Shown piece after piece: positions 25,765-34,799 of a stretch of DNA of 64,000 nucleotides. The translations under genes were made by a program, and so were the position numbers. The notes under the pieces were generated by a model. That model was not told the origin of the DNA. It ran no database searches and saw nothing but the letters and a program-made list of their open reading frames with translations. This DNA comes from Paraburkholderia domus (GTDB lineage: Bacteria; Pseudomonadota; Gammaproteobacteria; Burkholderiales; Burkholderiaceae), in contig NZ_CAJNAT010000008.1 in the NCBI RefSeq assembly GCF_905220705.1, forward strand, positions 186,001 through 250,000, read 5' to 3'. How positions within the stretch are numbered: position 1 is the first letter of the stretch; the number at the start of each line of letters is the position of its first letter.

Positions 25765-26973
25765 TCACCAGTTCCACAGCGTCCCGTCTTCGAGACGCGC
25801 GACCGGCAGATACGCGGGGTCGTAGGGATACCGCGCGGCGGCGGCTTCGTCGATATCGACACCGTGGCCCGGCGCTTCGCCGGGATGCATCATGCCGTGA
25901 TCGAAGCGCCAGGCATGCGGGAATACTTCGAGCGCTTCCTGCGGAAAGCCCATGTATTCCTGCACGCCGAAATTCGGCACCCAGAGATCGAAATGCAGCG
26001 CCGCCCCCATGCACACCGGCGACAGGTCCGACGGCCCGTGACAACCGGTTCGCACCTGATACAGCGACGCAAAATCCGCAATACGCCGCAGATGGGTAAT
26101 GCCGCCCGCGTGCGTCAGGGTCGCGCGGATATAGTCGATCAGTTGCTCCTCGATCAACTGTTTGCAATCCCAAATACTGTTGAAGACTTCGCCGACGGCG
26201 ATCGGCGTGACCGTATGTTCGCGAATCAGCCGGAAGCCGGCCTGGTTTTCCGCGGGCGTTGGGTCTTCCATCCAGAACAGGCGATACGGCTCGACCGATT
26301 TGCCGAGGCGCGCGGCTTCGATTGGCGTCAAACGGTGGTGTACGTCATGCAGCAAATGCGTATCGAAGCCGAATTTATCGCGCACCGCTTCAAAGAGCTT
26401 CGGTACGAAGTCGAGATACTTTTCCGACGACCAGCTCTGTTCCTCCACCGCGCCCTTGGTGGCCGGCTCGTACATGCCGCTGCCTTTCGACACGCCATAG
26501 ACCGAGCGCATATTCGGCACACCGCATTGAATGCGAATGGCCTGATAGCCGGCTTCGATGTGTTCCGCGTAACGGTCGAGCGCTTCGGGAATGTCGCGGC
26601 CGGTGGCGTGGCCGTACACCATCACGCCTTCTCTCGACGCGCCGCCAAGCAGCTTGTACAGCGGCATGCCCGTTACTTTGCCGAGAATGTCCCACAGCGC
26701 CATATCCACCGCCGCGATCGCCGTCATCGTGACAGGGCCGCGGCGCCAGTACGCGCCTTTGTAGAGGTATTGCCAGGTGTCTTCGATACGGCCGGGATCG
26801 CGTCCGATCAGCAACGGGCACACGTGGTCTTTCAGGTACGAAGCGACCGCGAGTTCGCGGCCATTCAGCGTTGCATCGCCGATGCCGTATACGCCTTCGT
26901 CCGTGACGATTTTCAGGGTGACGAAATTGCGGCCTGGGCACGTGACGATCACGTCGGCGCGAACGATCTTCAT
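25765..26973 (-). CDS. manD: D-mannonate dehydratase ManD (RspA family, enolase superfamily)
   Basis: A 402-residue enolase-superfamily enzyme starting MKIVRADVIVTCPGRNFVTL, the ManD signature N-terminus. VYGHATGRDIPEAL, LLHDVHHRLTPIEA (metal-ligand aspartate and catalytic histidine region near 205), and FWMEDPTPAENQ are conserved, as are GEVFNS and the C-terminal GCHGPSDLSPVCMGAALHFDLWVPNFGVQEYMG. ManD dehydrates D-mannonate to 2-keto-3-deoxygluconate; some members have low activity on gluconate. First gene of the minus-strand cluster, divergent from the UxuB-type gene. Confidence 0.93.
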   Translation of the reverse strand: MKIVRADVIVTCPGRNFVTLKIVTDEGVYGIGDATLNGRELAVASYLKDHVCPLLIGRDPGRIEDTWQYLYKGAYWRRGPVTMTAIAAVDMALWDILGKVTGMPLYKLLGGASREGVMVYGHATGRDIPEALDRYAEHIEAGYQAIRIQCGVPNMRSVYGVSKGSGMYEPATKGAVEEQSWSSEKYLDFVPKLFEAVRDKFGFDTHLLHDVHHRLTPIEAARLGKSVEPYRLFWMEDPTPAENQAGFRLIREHTVTPIAVGEVFNSIWDCKQLIEEQLIDYIRATLTHAGGITHLRRIADFASLYQVRTGCHGPSDLSPVCMGAALHFDLWVPNFGVQEYMGFPQEALEVFPHAWRFDHGMMHPGEAPGHGVDIDEAAAARYPYDPAYLPVARLEDGTLWNW

Positions 26974-27224
26974 GACATCTTCCTTGCAGAAGCAAGTCGC
27001 GAACCACGCGGCGCGGCGGCATGGGACTTGCTGTTTTCATGTCGGTTTCGAGCGGCGGTTGGCGTGGCAAATGAAATGGAAAATGAACTGGAAAATCGCA
27101 TTCATCAACCTGCCTCAAGCCGTTTGAACGATGCTACCATACAAGTATAGCGACACGTCAAATCAGGGTTTTCCCGCTGAACGGCGTCGTTTCGAAGACA
27201 TTTCCGCTACTTGGATTTCATGAC
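26974..27224. promoter_or_regulatory. Divergent manD/uxuB-type promoter region with candidate operator
   Basis: The 251-base gap between two divergent sugar-acid genes. At 27136-27150 it contains ACCATACAAGTATAG, whose ATACAAGTAT core is a four-base inverted repeat around AA and whose first nine bases recur near the FCD regulator gene (21827). An AAGGAAG ribosome site precedes manD. Confidence 0.5.
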
Positions 27225-28715
27225 ATGACCTCTGCAGACCCCTTGCCTCGCCTCGTCCGCCACGCACTGCCCACGCTGCACACGCATCTGTTGTCGCCGC
27301 AATGGCAGGAGCCGCGCATCGGCATCGTTCATCTGGGGATCGGCAACTTCCATCGCGCGCATCAGGCGCTCTATACGGAAGAGGCCATGCTTGCCGCGGG
27401 CGGTGATTGGGGAATTTGCGGCGTCACGCTGCAAGGCGATGTCGGCAAACGCGACGCGCTGATGGAGCAGCAAGGCTTGTATAGCGTGGTAGAACGCGGA
27501 CCGCGCGGCGCAAAAGTGACGGTCGTGCGCGCGCTGCGCGAAGTGCTGGCCATGCCGCACGATCACGCAAGCCTGTTCGCGCGCCTCGCGGATCCACTAG
27601 TACGAATCGTCTCGCTGACCGTCACCGAGAAAGGCTACTGCCGCGACCCGAAAACCGGCGAGGTCGCGCTCGACGATCCCGCCGTTGCGCACGATCTGAC
27701 ACACCCGCTCGCACCGCGCACGGTGCCGGGCATTCTCGTCGCGGCATTACGCGAGCGCCGCGACAGCGCGGCCGGTGAACCATTCACGGTGCTCTCGTGC
27801 GACAACCTTTCCCATAACGGCGCCGCGTTACGCCAGGTAGTCTGTTCATTCGCACGGCAACGCGATCCCGAGTTGGCCGACTGGATCGCCGCCCACGTTG
27901 CGTTTCCGTCGACAATGGTCGACCGTATCGTACCGGCGACCACCGACGCCGAGCGCGCCACGGTGGCCGACGCGACCGGCTATCAGGACGCCGCGCCGGT
28001 GCCGTGCGAGCCGTTCCGGCAGTGGGTGATTGAAGATCGTTTCCCCGGGGGACGTCCTGCATGGGACACAGTCGGCGCGCAACTCGTCGACGACGTCACG
28101 CCGTTCGAACTGGCGAAGCTCCGCATGCTGAACGGCACGCACTCGACGCTGGCCTATCTGTCGATGCTCAGCGGTTTCGACACTATCGACGCCGCGATCG
28201 CCGACCCCGCCATGCGCGATCTCATTCACGCGATGATGACGCAAGAAATCGCGCCGACGCTGACCATGCCCGCGTCATTCGACCTGCCCGCCTATCGGGA
28301 CGCTTTGCTCGAACGCTACGCGAATCCGGCACTGAAACATCGCTGCGCGCAGATTGCGATGGACGGCAGCCAGAAGATTCCACCGCGCCTGCTCGCCACG
28401 ATTTCAGCGCGGATCGACGCAGGCCAATCGTTCACGCGCCTCGCGCTGGCGGTAGCGGCCTGGATGACGTTTTTGCGCGGCCATGCGGACGACGACACGC
28501 GTTACGAAATCAGCGATCCGTTGGCCGGCAGGTTGAAGACGCTCGCGGCATCCGCGCATGGCGAACCGCAGGCGTTGATGGACGCATTACTGTCTGTACG
28601 CGAAGTGTTTCCGGCGGATCTGGCCGCGCGTCCCGAGTTCAGAAAAGTGCTTCGAGACGCATTGCAGTTGCTTCGCGAAAACGGCGCACGAGGCGCTATT
28701 GCCGCGTCGCGATGA
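27225..28715 (+). CDS. uxuB: D-mannonate/D-fructuronate oxidoreductase (mannitol dehydrogenase family)
   Basis: A 496-residue polyol-specific long-chain dehydrogenase. IGIVHLGIGNFHRAHQALYTEE near residue 30 is the NAD-binding signature; VMRIVSLTVTEKGYC-type sequence (VRIVSLTVTEKGYCRD) near 128; and KLRMLNGTHSTLAYL near 305 holds the catalytic lysine and asparagine-histidine of the family. UxuB interconverts D-fructuronate and D-mannonate with NADH; mannitol or arabinitol dehydrogenase activity is the alternative, but ManD and the 5-dehydrogenase across the divergent promoter favour this role. Confidence 0.88.
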   Translation: MTSADPLPRLVRHALPTLHTHLLSPQWQEPRIGIVHLGIGNFHRAHQALYTEEAMLAAGGDWGICGVTLQGDVGKRDALMEQQGLYSVVERGPRGAKVTVVRALREVLAMPHDHASLFARLADPLVRIVSLTVTEKGYCRDPKTGEVALDDPAVAHDLTHPLAPRTVPGILVAALRERRDSAAGEPFTVLSCDNLSHNGAALRQVVCSFARQRDPELADWIAAHVAFPSTMVDRIVPATTDAERATVADATGYQDAAPVPCEPFRQWVIEDRFPGGRPAWDTVGAQLVDDVTPFELAKLRMLNGTHSTLAYLSMLSGFDTIDAAIADPAMRDLIHAMMTQEIAPTLTMPASFDLPAYRDALLERYANPALKHRCAQIAMDGSQKIPPRLLATISARIDAGQSFTRLALAVAAWMTFLRGHADDDTRYEISDPLAGRLKTLAASAHGEPQALMDALLSVREVFPADLAARPEFRKVLRDALQLLRENGARGAIAASR

Positions 28716-28809
28716 GTCCGCAGCACAGCGCGGTTCGACGCGCCGATTCGACACATTGCGCCGACGCTTTTTTTCACGGGCGGGGTTGTAAGCGCTTCTC
28801 ATCGGCGCT

Positions 28810-30603
28810 TCAGGCAGTCGGCTCCGCCTCGCGGCCTTCCGTTGCGCCTTCGCTCGCCTGCTCCTGCTTGCGCCTCTCCAGCACATCCCGGTAGCGTAGA
28901 TACGCACACCGTCCACCGGATTTGGCCGCATACATGGCCGCGTCGGCGTTGAGCAGCAGTTCCTCCGCTGTGGCGCTATCGTCCGGATACTGGCTGATGC
29001 CGATGCTCGCGCCCACCGTCATGCTTTGTCCGTCGATCAGCAGCTCTTCGTTCAACGCGCCCATGATCCGCGAGGCAATCCCCGGTGCGGCCTCCGCGGA
29101 GCGCGGCCCCTCGATCAACACGATGAACTCGTCGCCGCCGAGGCGCGCGGCAACATCTGCCGTGCAGAGCACCTCCTTGAGCCGGCTCGCCACCGCAGCG
29201 AGCACTTTGTCGCCAATCGAATGGCCGAACTGATCGTTGATCTGCTTGAAGCGGTCGAGGTCGACGAACAGCACGGCGAGCGCTTCCCCACGCCGCGTCG
29301 CCTCTCCGATCGCGGCCTCGAGTTTCTGCATGAACAACATGCGGTTCGGCAAGCCGGTCAGCCCGTCGTGCGTGGCGAGATGCACGAGCTCACGCTGCTT
29401 GTTATGCAGCACATCCATTTGCGACTTGATTTCCCGGCGCAGACGATCGAAGCAGCGCGCCAGCACGCCGATCTCGTCGGTACGTTTGAGCGGCAACGTC
29501 TCCATCGCGTGCCCGGCGAACAGATGGGTGGCCGCATACGCGAGAATGTGCAAAGGCTTGGTCAGCGCACGCGCAAACAGAATCGCGAGGAACAACGCCA
29601 GCACGCTGAAGATCAAGACCATGCGAATGATTCTGATACCCAGCTGGTTGGCGCCGGCCAGCACATGATCGAGCGGCTTGCCGAGGCCGAGCACGATAAA
29701 ACGGTTGCCCGCGGAGGCGCCGAACGGTCTGCGCACGAAAGCGAGCACCTGACCGGCCGCCTGCCTCGGCCGCACGAGACCGTTCAGCAAAACTTCGCTT
29801 TTTGACTGATCGAAGAGCGGCTTGGTGGCCGAAAAACTGTCCTGCATCAGAACGCGGCGGCCCTTGTCGAAGCCGAACGTTTTCGAGGCGTCCGGATGGA
29901 CCAGGAAATCCCCCCATTCGTTGGCGAGATAGACCTGATAGTCGCTCGGCAAATCACTCTGCACGCGCTTGAGCAGATCGTCCACATCGACGTCGATAAT
30001 AACGACGCCCACCACGGCTCCACTCGCGTCCGCCACGGGTGTGCCGAGCCGCAACGTCGGTTTGCCCTCGGCGGCATGCGTACCGTACTCGTGATTCACC
30101 GAAATCGGCGACGTATAAATGCGCCCGGGCGAGAACGCCAGCGTGTCGAACACATACGCGAACTGGCCTTTTTCCTGCAGGCTGTTCCCCTCGACCCGCA
30201 CCAGGCCATCCGCATCGCGGTCGAAACGAATCAGCTCGAGTCCGTAGTGCTGACGGGTAATCAAGCGGATTTGCAGGTACTCGGGGTGGTGCACCATGAA
30301 GCTGGCATACACCTGCGCCAGCTGTTCGCGCGGCGCATTCGGGCCAATGCCGTCATCGGATTGCGCGATATCCGCCGAAGACGGCATGCTGGCGAGCACC
30401 TGCGCATCTGCGCCGACATCGTCGATCGCCACGGAAACGCGCTGGCCTAGCAGTTCCGTTGAAGTCAACAGGCTGCGTTCGGCTTCGCTCACCAGCATCG
30501 TACGGTTGGCACGATACGCGTAATAACCGGTCGCGCCGGACGCGAGCACGCCGATGCATGCAAGCAGAATCGATAGTTTGAACGTCAAGCCGGGACGTAT
30601 CAT
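28810..30603 (-). CDS. Membrane diguanylate cyclase (Cache-HAMP-GGDEF)
   Basis: A 597-residue inner-membrane sensor. A helix at residues 8-30 leads to a large periplasmic dCache-type domain (GYYAYRANRTML to about 340, with VVGVVIIDVDVDDLLKRV), a second helix near 350 (IRMVLIFSVLALFLAILFARAL), a HAMP linker (TKPLHILAYAATHLFAG) and a C-terminal GGDEF domain. The active-site motif GGDEF is intact at about 489, so it should make cyclic di-GMP. The inhibitory I-site position reads CTAD instead of RxxD, so product inhibition is probably lost. No EAL domain. Its ATG overlaps the stop of an upstream polyamine-type binding protein. Confidence 0.92.
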   Translation of the reverse strand: MIRPGLTFKLSILLACIGVLASGATGYYAYRANRTMLVSEAERSLLTSTELLGQRVSVAIDDVGADAQVLASMPSSADIAQSDDGIGPNAPREQLAQVYASFMVHHPEYLQIRLITRQHYGLELIRFDRDADGLVRVEGNSLQEKGQFAYVFDTLAFSPGRIYTSPISVNHEYGTHAAEGKPTLRLGTPVADASGAVVGVVIIDVDVDDLLKRVQSDLPSDYQVYLANEWGDFLVHPDASKTFGFDKGRRVLMQDSFSATKPLFDQSKSEVLLNGLVRPRQAAGQVLAFVRRPFGASAGNRFIVLGLGKPLDHVLAGANQLGIRIIRMVLIFSVLALFLAILFARALTKPLHILAYAATHLFAGHAMETLPLKRTDEIGVLARCFDRLRREIKSQMDVLHNKQRELVHLATHDGLTGLPNRMLFMQKLEAAIGEATRRGEALAVLFVDLDRFKQINDQFGHSIGDKVLAAVASRLKEVLCTADVAARLGGDEFIVLIEGPRSAEAAPGIASRIMGALNEELLIDGQSMTVGASIGISQYPDDSATAEELLLNADAAMYAAKSGGRCAYLRYRDVLERRKQEQASEGATEGREAEPTA

Positions 30604-31736
30604 CAAAAGAGCTCCGACCTGTCGCCGGACACGATTCTGTTCCACAGTTCTTCGCGCCGCTGAATATCTTCCACCGGGCCAATCCAGACGATGTGCGCGT
30701 TGTCGCTGTTTTCCGCCGGCGCCGTCAACGTGTTGGCAAGCCCCTGGCGTTGCGTCAACAACGCACTGACGCCCGGTTCGAGCATGTAATTGATCCACGC
30801 AAGCGCGAGCGACTGATCCTTGGCGGCTCGCGTCATCGACCAGCAGTCCAGCCACGCGAGCGCCCCTTCGTTGGGAATTACGTAGCCCACGTCAGCGCCG
30901 GCGCGGCGCAGCGATTCAACCTGCTGGGTGCCATAGTTACCGAACATCAAGGCAACTTTATGCTGGATGAAGAACGCGGTCGCCTCTTCCGGCAACGTGT
31001 AATAGGTCAACAGGTTGCGGCGCAGATCCACGAGCTTGTGAGCGATCACGCGCATCTGCGTGGCATCGAGCTGGAAAGGATGGCGGTATCCCAGCGCCAG
31101 CGCGGTGAACGAGAAATTATGCTGGGCGCTATTGAAGTCGAGAACCTTGCCGCGGTAACGCGGGTTCCACAACTCGCGCATCGAGCGCGGCGCAACGGCG
31201 AACTGCTTGCGGTCATAGATCAGCCCCATCGACGAATACGTGAATGGAACGGCGTACACATTGCCTGCCGAGGTCAGCCCTTCAATCGACGAGCGCGCCT
31301 GAAACCGCGGCAACTGTCTTTTCGTATTCGGCAAACGGGCCAGATCGAGCGGCGCCAGCAGATTCGCGCGGGTATAGCGACCGATTTCAACCGTATTGGC
31401 AGCGAGCACATCGAACGGCGGCATGCCCTGGGCATGCATCTGCGCCCATAGCGCCTCGTCGGAATCGACCAACGTGACTTCGACCTTCGCGTTGTAGCGT
31501 GCTTCGAAAGTCTTGACGACGTCGGCGTCTGCATAACCGGGCCATGCCAGCACACGCAGAACTTTATCGGCGGCCACGGCTGAAGCTGACGACAAAAGGC
31601 TACAGCAGAAAACGACATTTATCAGCAGCGTCAAAAAACCGGAAAACCCGCCGCAGCGCAGCGAATTCGCACGCACCACGGCGACTGCAATTCGACGCCG
31701 CAAGCCTGGTTTGAAACAACGCATTTCATCTGCCAT
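30603..31736 (-). CDS. Periplasmic spermidine/putrescine-type binding protein (PotD/NspS-like)
   Basis: A solute-binding protein of about 377 residues. The N-terminus has an unusually long basic stretch before a hydrophobic signal (LTLLINVVFCCSLLSSASAVAAD), then the mature fold begins KVLRVLAWPGYADADVVKTFEARYNAKVEVTLVDSDEALWAQM, the PotD/PotF pattern. LIYDRKQF and YVIPNEGALAWLDCW are conserved ligand-cleft elements. No ABC permease or ATPase is adjacent; instead the stop codon shares a base with the diguanylate cyclase start (TGATG). This suggests a sensor role like NspS with MbaA of Vibrio. Start codon uncertain among 31760, 31736 and 31724. Confidence 0.87.
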   Translation of the reverse strand: MADEMRCFKPGLRRRIAVAVVRANSLRCGGFSGFLTLLINVVFCCSLLSSASAVAADKVLRVLAWPGYADADVVKTFEARYNAKVEVTLVDSDEALWAQMHAQGMPPFDVLAANTVEIGRYTRANLLAPLDLARLPNTKRQLPRFQARSSIEGLTSAGNVYAVPFTYSSMGLIYDRKQFAVAPRSMRELWNPRYRGKVLDFNSAQHNFSFTALALGYRHPFQLDATQMRVIAHKLVDLRRNLLTYYTLPEEATAFFIQHKVALMFGNYGTQQVESLRRAGADVGYVIPNEGALAWLDCWSMTRAAKDQSLALAWINYMLEPGVSALLTQRQGLANTLTAPAENSDNAHIVWIGPVEDIQRREELWNRIVSGDRSELF

Positions 31737-32432
31737 GGAAATCATGCACATATACAACACCGCTTAGCAGAAGGCCGTTACGACGAGCGCAGACAGGCGC
31801 GCGGCGTTTAACCGCGGGCGTAGTGCTCGATGACTTTGTTCAGACAGATACCGGTACGCTCATACGCTACGATGGCGGGCGGGCAGAGCGTTGATAATAG
31901 CGCCAAGCAAACCATTTTTGGTTACCTCCACGCTTCAATCGAGAAAAACAGCTTGTCACGCGTGATTTAACAAACGTGCTCATCCGTATTTAACGGTAGT
32001 TCCTGAGAAATCTTTAACTCATCGTCAGGCAATTGAAACAAACGTGATCGCCGTAATAAGTGGTAGTTAATAACGGCATTCTCAATGCCGGATTTGCAGG
32101 CACAACGCATTGCGCGAAGTATCCGGGCCAGGCCCCGCCATTAGCCAACTTCTTTACGAGGCGGTTACAGCGACAGGCGGCATGAGAAAACCATCCAATA
32201 CGCATTGGCGGTGCAGTCGAATCTTCACCACATCCCGGCTTTAGAAGCTAGCCTCGCGCGCTATCCGGTGTTTCACTAGCTACCCATTCTTTTTGAACTG
32301 ATAAGCTTGGCGCGCGCTGCTGGCCGCCCCGGCCGGCAGCTTCAACCCAAGCCTGGTCGTGAGTCGCGCCGGGCGTCCCGCAGCGGCACAACCGCATACG
32401 GGAGTATTTGAACTACACCGAGGAGTTAAACA
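31737..32432. other. Long intergenic region upstream of argT
   Basis: About 700 bases between the divergent binding-protein gene and argT. The part around 31950-32080 is clearly AT-rich compared with its surroundings. At 32316-32340 a GC-rich hairpin (GCTGC paired with GCAGC, GGCCG with CGGCC) lies in the probable argT leader. A ribosome site GAGGAG precedes argT. Short open frames here lack codon bias, so I call no gene. Confidence 0.5.
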
Positions 32433-33215
32433 GTGAAAAAACTGCTAGCGGCTTTGACGGTTGCTCTGCTTGCTACCGTCTCGATTGGCGCACACGCTAA
32501 AGATTGGTCGACTATCCGTTTCGGCGTTGACGCCAGCTACCCCCCGTTTGAGTCCAAGGGCTCGGACGGCAAGCTCGCGGGCTTCGACATCGACCTCGGC
32601 AATGAAATCTGCGCGCGCCTGAAGGCCAAGTGCGTGTGGATCGAAAACGACTTCGACGGCATGATCCCGGCCCTGAAAGCGAAGAAGTTCGACGGCGTGC
32701 TGTCGTCGATGTCCATGACGCCGCAACGCGCTGAGCAGATCGCCTTCTCGTCGAAGCTGTTCAACACGCCGACGCGCCTCGTCACGAAGAAGGGTTCGGG
32801 CATCCTGCCGACCGCCGATTCGCTGAAGGGCAAGGCAGTTGGCGTCGAGCAAGGCACGATCCAGGAAACCTACGCGAAGACGTACTGGGAACCGAAGGGC
32901 GCGAAGGTCGTGCCTTATCAGAACCAGGACCAGGTCTACGCGGACTTGCTGTCGGGTCGTCTTGACGCATCCCTGCAGGACGCGGTCGAAGCCGAAATCG
33001 GCTTCCTGAAGACGCCGCGCGGCGCGGGCTATGAGTTCGCCGGCAAGGATATCGTCGACGAGAAGATCCTCGGCAACGGCGCAGGCATCGGCATGCGCAA
33101 GGAAGACACCGATCTGAAGGCGAAGGTCGACAAGGCTATCGCCGACATCATCAAGGACGGTACGTACAAGAAGCTCGAGAAGAAGTATTTCGACTTCGAC
33201 GTGTACGGCGGCTAA
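32433..33215 (+). CDS. argT: Lysine/arginine/ornithine-type ABC binding protein, copy 1
   Basis: A 260-residue periplasmic binding protein of the ArgT/HisJ family. The signal peptide ends at SIGAHAK near residue 23; the mature fold starts DWSTIRFGVDASYPPFESKG, and FDIDLGNEICARL, SSMSMTPQRAEQIAFS and VGVEQGTIQETYAK are ligand-site motifs. It would deliver basic amino acids to a HisQMP permease. This copy stands without its own permease genes; the closest is hisQMP at 38527, next to a second, highly similar binding protein. A GAGGAG ribosome site precedes it and a hairpin terminator follows. Confidence 0.92.
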   Translation: MKKLLAALTVALLATVSIGAHAKDWSTIRFGVDASYPPFESKGSDGKLAGFDIDLGNEICARLKAKCVWIENDFDGMIPALKAKKFDGVLSSMSMTPQRAEQIAFSSKLFNTPTRLVTKKGSGILPTADSLKGKAVGVEQGTIQETYAKTYWEPKGAKVVPYQNQDQVYADLLSGRLDASLQDAVEAEIGFLKTPRGAGYEFAGKDIVDEKILGNGAGIGMRKEDTDLKAKVDKAIADIIKDGTYKKLEKKYFDFDVYGG

Positions 33216-33258
33216 GCCAGCCACGCGCGTCTGACGACGCGCTTGCCGGCTTGCAGGC

Positions 33259-33292
33259 AACGGGCTCCGCACACCATGCGGAGCCCGTTTCG
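33259..33292 (+). terminator. Rho-independent terminator after argT copy 1
   Basis: A 13-bp perfect stem (AACGGGCTCCGCA with TGCGGAGCCCGTT) around a five-base loop, followed by a short T-containing tail, 44 bases after the stop codon. It would separate argT from the downstream deacylase gene. Confidence 0.8.
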
Positions 33293-33529
33293 TTTGCGGG
33301 GCCGCTTTGCCGCACTACCCCGGCGACGATCGGGCCGAACAGGACTGCCCGCGTGCCGCGCGTCATCCGGACGACGCCGCATTAAGCCACACGTCGCGTC
33401 ATATCGGCTAAGATCGTGCGATTGAGGCGCCGCGAGCCAGCCCGCCAATGACCGACCGTGAAACACCCTTTCTTCCTGTAATCAACGACATAGCGCGGCA
33501 TGCCCCGCTTGCCCGCGGATTTGAAAACC

Positions 33530-34645
33530 ATGCAAACCCAAACCCATCCGCTGATCGCCCCGACACTCGGCACCGCCCGTAATCTGACGAGTTTTCACTA
33601 TGGTCCAGGCGGCGGGCAGAAGATTTACATCCAGTCGTCGCTGCATGCCGACGAGTTGCCTGGCATGCTGGTCTCGTGGGCGTTGCGCCGCAAGCTCGCC
33701 ACACTGGAAGCCGCCGGCAAGATGCGCGGCGAAGTCGTGATCGTGCCGGTGGCCAATCCGATCGGCCTGAATCAGCATTTTCTCGGCCATCTGACGGGCC
33801 GCTTCGAGACCAACAGCGCGCAGAACTTCAACCGCAATTTCTACGAACTGTCGGCGCTGATTCAACCCGGCATCGAAGCGCGTCTGACCGACAACGTCGA
33901 CGCCAATCGCACGGCAATCCGCGCGGCAATGCGTGAGGCGCTCGGCGCGCAAGCGCCGGCAACCGAACTCGAATCGCAACGTCTGGCGTTGCAAAAGCTT
34001 TCGTATGACGCGGATGTCGTACTCGATCTGCACTGCGACTGGGAAGCCGCGATGCACCTGTACACGAACCCCGATCTGTGGCCGGAAGTCGAGCCGCTCG
34101 CCTGCTATCTGGACGCCAAGGCATCGCTGCTGGCGCTGAATTCGGTGGGTAATCCGTTCGACGAAATCCACAGCTTCTGCTGGTCGGATCTGCGCGGCCG
34201 TTACGGCGACCGTTTCCCGATTCCGAACGGCTCGATCTCGGTCACGATCGAACTGCGCGGTCAACGCGAAGTGTCGTACGAGTACGCAGAGCGCGACGCC
34301 CAGGCGATCATCGAGTACCTGACCTCGCGTGGTGTCATCGACGGCACGCCGGCGCCGCTGCCGGCGCTCGAATTTGCCGCCACGCCTTTGGCCGGCGCCG
34401 AGCCGATCGTCGCGCCGATCAGCGGCGTGCTGGTTTACCGCTGCGAAGTCGGCACCTGGGTCGATGTCGGCCATGAGATCGCGGATATCGTCGATCCGTT
34501 GACCGATCAAGTCGTGACGCTGAAGAGCAGCGTGGCCGGTGTGCTGTACGCGCGGCATTTGACGCGCTTCGCAACGGCCGGGCTGGAATTCGCGCGTATT
34601 GCCGGCGCGAAAGCGTTCAGAAGCGGGTCGTTGTTGAGCAACTAA
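33530..34645 (+). CDS. Succinylglutamate desuccinylase/aspartoacylase-like M14 enzyme, copy 1
   Basis: A 371-residue zinc carboxypeptidase-fold protein of the AstE/AspA group. Zinc ligands are visible as H39 and E42 (SSLHADELPGM) and H168 (VVLDLHCDW), substrate-binding NFNRNF at about 99-104, and a likely catalytic glutamate E241 in SVTIELRGQ. The C-terminal 80 residues (IVAPISGVLVYRCEVGTWVDVG) form a biotinyl/lipoyl-like barrel typical of this subgroup. It may deacylate an N-acyl amino acid derived from arginine or another basic amino acid. Start trimmed to 33530 to match the paralogue at 40784. Confidence 0.88.
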   Translation: MQTQTHPLIAPTLGTARNLTSFHYGPGGGQKIYIQSSLHADELPGMLVSWALRRKLATLEAAGKMRGEVVIVPVANPIGLNQHFLGHLTGRFETNSAQNFNRNFYELSALIQPGIEARLTDNVDANRTAIRAAMREALGAQAPATELESQRLALQKLSYDADVVLDLHCDWEAAMHLYTNPDLWPEVEPLACYLDAKASLLALNSVGNPFDEIHSFCWSDLRGRYGDRFPIPNGSISVTIELRGQREVSYEYAERDAQAIIEYLTSRGVIDGTPAPLPALEFAATPLAGAEPIVAPISGVLVYRCEVGTWVDVGHEIADIVDPLTDQVVTLKSSVAGVLYARHLTRFATAGLEFARIAGAKAFRSGSLLSN

Positions 34646-34701
34646 GGAGCAACTGCAGCCTCGCTCCCCTGCAAGTGCCTGCGGAAGCTATGCCTGCAAA
34701 A

Positions 34702-34735
34702 CAGATCGCCCGCTATTTCAGCGGGCGATCTGCGT
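34702..34735. terminator. Hairpin between convergent genes
   Basis: A 13-bp perfect stem, CAGATCGCCCGCT paired with AGCGGGCGATCTG, around loop ATTTC, lies between the convergent deacylase and metQ genes. The T-tract is short on both sides, so it may act as a bidirectional weak terminator or 3' end stabiliser. Confidence 0.65.
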
Positions 34736-34799
34736 TTACGGGTCTGTTGTGAAACAACGAATTGCTTGAAAACGGCTGGCAAACCGTTTATGAAACCGC

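Noticed and set aside
32014..32205. Minus-strand 63-codon frame in the gap before argT
   Set aside because: No ribosome site, AT-rich unlike neighbouring genes, no recognisable features.
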